This document shows, piece by piece, positions 60,454-64,000 of a stretch of DNA of 64,000 nucleotides; position 1 is the first letter of the stretch, and the number at the start of each line of letters is the position of its first letter. A program made the position numbers and the translations under genes. The notes below the pieces were generated by a model. It worked only from the letters and a program-made list of their open reading frames with translations, did not search any database and had not been told where the DNA came from. The DNA comes from Protula sp. h YS-2021 (Eukaryota; Annelida; Polychaeta; Sabellida; Serpulidae), in the NCBI GenBank assembly GCA_949752745.1, contig OX457031.1, forward strand, positions 45,527,257 to 45,591,256. Reading direction: 5' to 3'.

Positions 60454-61254
60454 AAAAAAAAATATGAAAAGAACGAAAACGTTAATACAGTGCACTAATG
60501 AAAGACAAATGAAAAGGAATTTACAACAACCTCAGGATATCCCATCCCTATGAAACCTGCACTAGATTCGGACAGTTGAAATCAGATGGGCTCAATGTCC
60601 CTGGATAACCTTGTTTATTTGAAGAGCACTGAATTTATGCATGTCGCCCCACAATTTGAAAAACAAAATAATTGACTAAATCGTTACAGCTCCCTGTGGA
60701 GCAATGGCATTTCAATCCGAATAGTTAATTGCAATTTGCATGCCCCCCTAGCAGGTTTCCCAAAGCATTTTTAAGCAGTTTGAATACATTATGAATATAT
60801 TATGTAAAATTTAGATGATGCAGGACCTGTGTGGGCGGTCCTGTTGTTTTCTATGAATTTTACAATCAAACACATCAATCATACGTTTACTGTGGTTCCG
60901 ATTTTTTTTTCAAATACACAATACTACAGAGGTCATTAAACACCAGTATCAGTGCACCCAAACATGTCAAGTATATTTATTGGCCAGCCACATGCCGTAT
61001 TTTTGTAAACAAAAACAATTATTTCATGCGACAGCCCACTCCCCAGCCTTAATCCTTCCTTCTTTTCCACCGTTTGTCTCTCCATAGGTTTACAAAGTTT
61101 CGCTTTGACAATAATTACTTTGTACTGTTTCAGAATTATAAGGCTTTTATATAAATGTATGCGTAAAGTGAGTTGTGAGTGTCTTAATTCTCAATTTCTA
61201 TACACGTCCAGGTGCCAGTGTAGGAATGTGGAAAGTGGTCATTATGAACTGGGC
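60454..61254. other. No gene recognised
   Basis: AT-rich 3' flank. Short frames lack domains. I also searched here for AGPS exons on the minus strand and found none. Confidence 0.45.
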
Positions 61255-61360
61255 TTATATTCTACGTCCTTTTATCCGGATCCAGACTGTGGTAGCTGTA
61301 AACAGGTTTTACTGTACGTCTTTTCATTAGGGTATAGAAGGTGGTCACTAAAAAAACAAG
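61255..61360. repeat. ~55-bp repeat family, left flank
   Basis: Strings TACGTCCTTTTATCCGGAT, AACAGGTTTTACTGTACGTC and GAAGGTGGTCACTA are the same family as at 8337-8700. They resume at 62,035-62,150. Confidence 0.55.
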
Positions 61361-62006
61361 TGGGTCAGTGAAACTGACTATGTCCCCCGCCGGCGTACAA
61401 TCCCAGTATTTGATTTTGTTAGGTTGGACTACAACCCTTCGTATCATATTCGTAAATTTTAAAATTCCAGTTGGGCCAATGTCCTTGGGCCAACATGGCT
61501 CATTTACAATACCAATTCTTGTTACCACCCATACTACCTATGTGTATAACATCTTGCCAATTGTTTAAAAAAATGTAGGCTTGAGTGTATTAACAAACTC
61601 ATTCCAGTATGTAAGGGTTGTGAAAATTTCTGAAGTTCAGCTGGGCCAATGTCCTTGGGCCGACAGGGCTCATTTACACTACCGACCTTTGTTTGTTCCA
61701 ATACTTCCTATATCTAAAAGATTTCAACAATCGATCCAGAATTGTAGGCTTGAGTGTGTTAACAAACTCATTCAACTGAGTAAGGATTGGAAAAATTTGT
61801 GAAGTTCAGCTGGGCCAATGTCCTTGGGCCGACATGGCTCATTTACAATACCGATCCTTGTTCGTTCCAGTACTACCCATATATACAATATATTCACAAT
61901 CGGTGGAAAAATGTAGGCTTGAGTGTGTTAACAAAAAAGGTGTCGACAGACAGACGGACAAACGGACAGACAAACCCGAAAACTATAGTCCCCCGGCGGG
62001 GGACTA
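61361..62006. mobile_element. Pearl-like element, ~168-bp tandem core, inserted in the ~55-bp repeats
   Basis: Three units start TGGGCCAATGTCCTTGGGCC at about 61,474, 61,641 and 61,811. A (GACAGACGGACA) tract follows at 61,942-61,975. It ends in a hairpin at 61,987-62,005 (arms AGTCCCC/GGGGACT) followed by CTAAAA. The left end has GTCCCCCGCCGGCG. Flanking DNA on both sides belongs to one ~55-bp repeat family, so the element appears inserted into it. Confidence 0.65.
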
Positions 62007-62034
62007 AAAAAAAAAAAAAAGATTTTGCAGTACG

Positions 62035-62150
62035 TGTTCCAGTCAGGTCTGAGAGGTGGGCTTACGGTATGCCTTTTTATTCGGGTCTTGAAGGTGGTCG
62101 TTACAAAAAGGCTTTACTGTACATCTTTTTATCCGGTTCTGGAATGTGAT
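62035..62150. repeat. ~55-bp repeat family, right flank
   Basis: GGCTTTACTGTACATCTTTTTATCCGG and related strings continue the repeat interrupted at 61,360. Confidence 0.5.
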
Positions 62151-63508
62151 CGCTACATCACCAATACCCTATTTCATTTATTTTTTTTTTTTCCTTGTTT
62201 CGCTTACCGTCTGCTCTCTCTTCCCCCCTCTCCCGCTCGCTAACGTAGGGACGACACTAAACGCGACCTTAAACCATTTACCCCTTTCGCGGCAACCAAA
62301 GTGCAGTTACATCCTTGATATAAGCCTTATCTTCCTGCATTTTCATCAGCCAAAAAGCACCAGAACGGGCAGGCTTCATAACTGTGGGGATGGTGGGAAG
62401 GAGGAGGGGGCGGGGAAGAAGGATTGGGCTTTTTCATGCGCAAATGGTGAGTTCTTTTTCATAACACAAGATAGCGGATGATTCCTTTAAATAGTGAAAA
62501 ACTAGTGCCAGTGCACATAAACACGAGTACAGGCTTCTATCAAACACTTACACAGGAAGGGTTTTTACCTGTCCAAAACAGTCCAAAACTAAAACAACTA
62601 AACTTCTATGGTTCAAAAGACACTTATTCGAGGTGCTTATTACTATTAATTAACAAAAAATAATCTTGAGGCATTTTATGCATCATTTTGCCATTAATAT
62701 TTCTTAAATTGTTTATTATGTACACAATATTTACACAATGTTTATGCATAAGTCGTATAATTTCACAGTAAAGAAACTTACCTTATATGCAATAGTTACG
62801 ACACTGGAGCATCAAGATATTAAGCAGATGTGGAGTCATCTCCATCCACCCCCAGAGCAGTATACGGTGGCAAAGGGATTATATCGCGCAAGAGGCACTC
62901 CGAGAGAAGCCAATGTAGTGAGAGATTAGGATTCAGATTCAGGATTAAAGTGCGCTCTGAATTTTGGGTGTTAAATAAACAGCAATCGAACTCTTCGGAC
63001 ACGCATTATTTAGATAGTGGTGGGGTGGACTGTTTGCTGATGTGACATTTGCGACTCGCACAGCATTGTGGACTGATAGCGTTTTCAGGGGTGGACTGTT
63101 TGCTGATGTGACATTTGCGACTCACACAGCAATGTGGACTGAAAGTGTTTTCATAAGCAGAAACGTTAAGTTAAAAAACAAACAGGGAAATGTTTGAATG
63201 AGCAGAGAAACGCGTTTTATATATTTGAATAGTTTAAATTTGACAGCATAGTTTCGGACCGTTTCGGACAGTCTAAAATTGTTTTGGACAGGACGGCAAA
63301 AACCTGGTTTTTACCAGGGGTTTTTACCACCGTGTCCAAAACTTGCCAACCCTGCACTTACAATCGAAACATTTTTTTTTTTTTTTTTTTTTTTGTAAAC
63401 AAAAACAAATGTCTCTCCGACTAAACTCATAATACCCGAATAAATATTTTCCATTTTTCTTTTTATTGAAATAAAAAATTCATTCATGCAAACATAACGA
63501 AACAAACA
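62151..63508. other. No gene; repeat fragments
   Basis: A 66-bp unit (GTGGACTGTTTGCTGATGTG) is tandemly duplicated at about 63,025 and 63,091. Fragments of the interspersed family seen at 6.8 and 8.1 kb lie at about 62,505-62,560 and 63,390-63,500. A T-run lies at 63,371-63,394. Confidence 0.45.
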
Positions 63509-63904
63509 TTCCCCACAGGCCCCCCATCAGTTAAACACGGCCATCAATAGTCAAGCAAGAGCTGAAATTTTTCCAAGTCCAGTTGGTTCATTTTCCTTGG
63601 ACGAACCTGGCCAATTTACAATACCGATATGTGTTTGCTCCCATAGAAGCTACATACTAAGTTTCATGAAAATCCTTGCAGGAGTTTTTAAGTTATCGTG
63701 TTAACAAGGTCACACAATAGTCAATCAAGAGTTGAAATTCCGTGTTTGTTCCCATAGAAGCTACATACCAAATTTCATGAAAATCCTTGCAGGAGTTTTT
63801 AAGTTACCGTGTTAACAAGCTCTTGATGACAGACCGACAGACAGACCGACAGATCGACTCGCGGTCGATCGCATATATTCCCCACAGGTTCCACCTGTGG
63901 GGAA
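63509..63904. mobile_element. Pearl-like element with 12-bp-stem terminal hairpin
   Basis: The left end begins TTCCCCACAGG. Units share CATAGAAGCTACATAC, AAATCCTTGCAGGAGTTTTT and GTGTTAACAAG (63,640-63,700 and 63,750-63,820). A (GACAGACC) tract at 63,829-63,853 is followed by a hairpin at 63,878-63,904 with perfect arms TTCCCCACAGGT/ACCTGTGGGGAA. Part of the core (AATTTACAATACCGAT after a TTGG/CCTTGG box) is shared with the element at 61,361-62,006. Confidence 0.65.
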
Positions 63905-64000
63905 AAAATCATAATTCAACGTCAAAAATAAAAATATATCTGAATAACTAGATGCTCGAGAAGCACGAATCCGCCGAAGCAATTTGTACTTCCAAAATTC

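Overview
This is an animal nuclear genome window, AT-rich and dominated by repeats. Split genes with GT/AG introns, LINEs, LTR retrotransposons and a ciliary malate dehydrogenase paralogue all point to a metazoan. Several repeats have the layout described for the mollusc 'pearl'/CvA elements: about 160-170 bp tandem cores, a GAC(A/G)G-type microsatellite and a terminal hairpin. I therefore favour a mollusc or another lophotrochozoan, but the sequence does not settle this.

Four host genes are recognisable. At the left edge, on the minus strand, are four internal exons of aspartyl aminopeptidase (DNPEP, 307-1397). From 44,355 to 48,984 (+) lies a complete eight-exon MDH1B. It encodes a 571-residue malate-dehydrogenase-like protein that has lost both catalytic residues, and an RFX-type X-box sits 10 bp before its ATG. 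From 51,580 to 54,503 (-) lie the last six exons of alkylglycerone-phosphate synthase (AGPS), ending in a peroxisomal SKL signal. From 57,976 to 60,235 (+) is a complete SLC13-family sodium/carboxylate cotransporter coded by only two exons. The 5' half of AGPS is not found, so SLC13 may lie inside an AGPS intron.

The rest is mobile and repetitive DNA. 2-6 kb holds pearl-like elements, one nested in another. 8.9-10.5 kb holds a LINE that lost its 3' half. 11-17 kb holds a ~145 bp tandem array, then two ~1.9 kb direct repeats separated by an inverted piece of that array. 17.4-18.4 kb holds a fossil THAP/P-element transposase. 20.3-37.9 kb is a nested LTR-element zone: a decayed Ty3/gypsy copy interrupted by a very young 7.19 kb element (25,355-32,545). 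In the young element integrase is coded upstream of reverse transcriptase, the Gmr1-type order. Its LTRs are 1,232 bp each and nearly identical, with a 5-bp target duplication, a tRNA-Pro primer site and one frame break in pol. 38-42 kb carries more LINE fragments, and 61-64 kb carries two more pearl-like elements.

The most interesting points are the Gmr1-order element, the PTS1-tailed AGPS, the X-box plus dead active site of MDH1B, and the family of hairpin-capped tandem-core elements.
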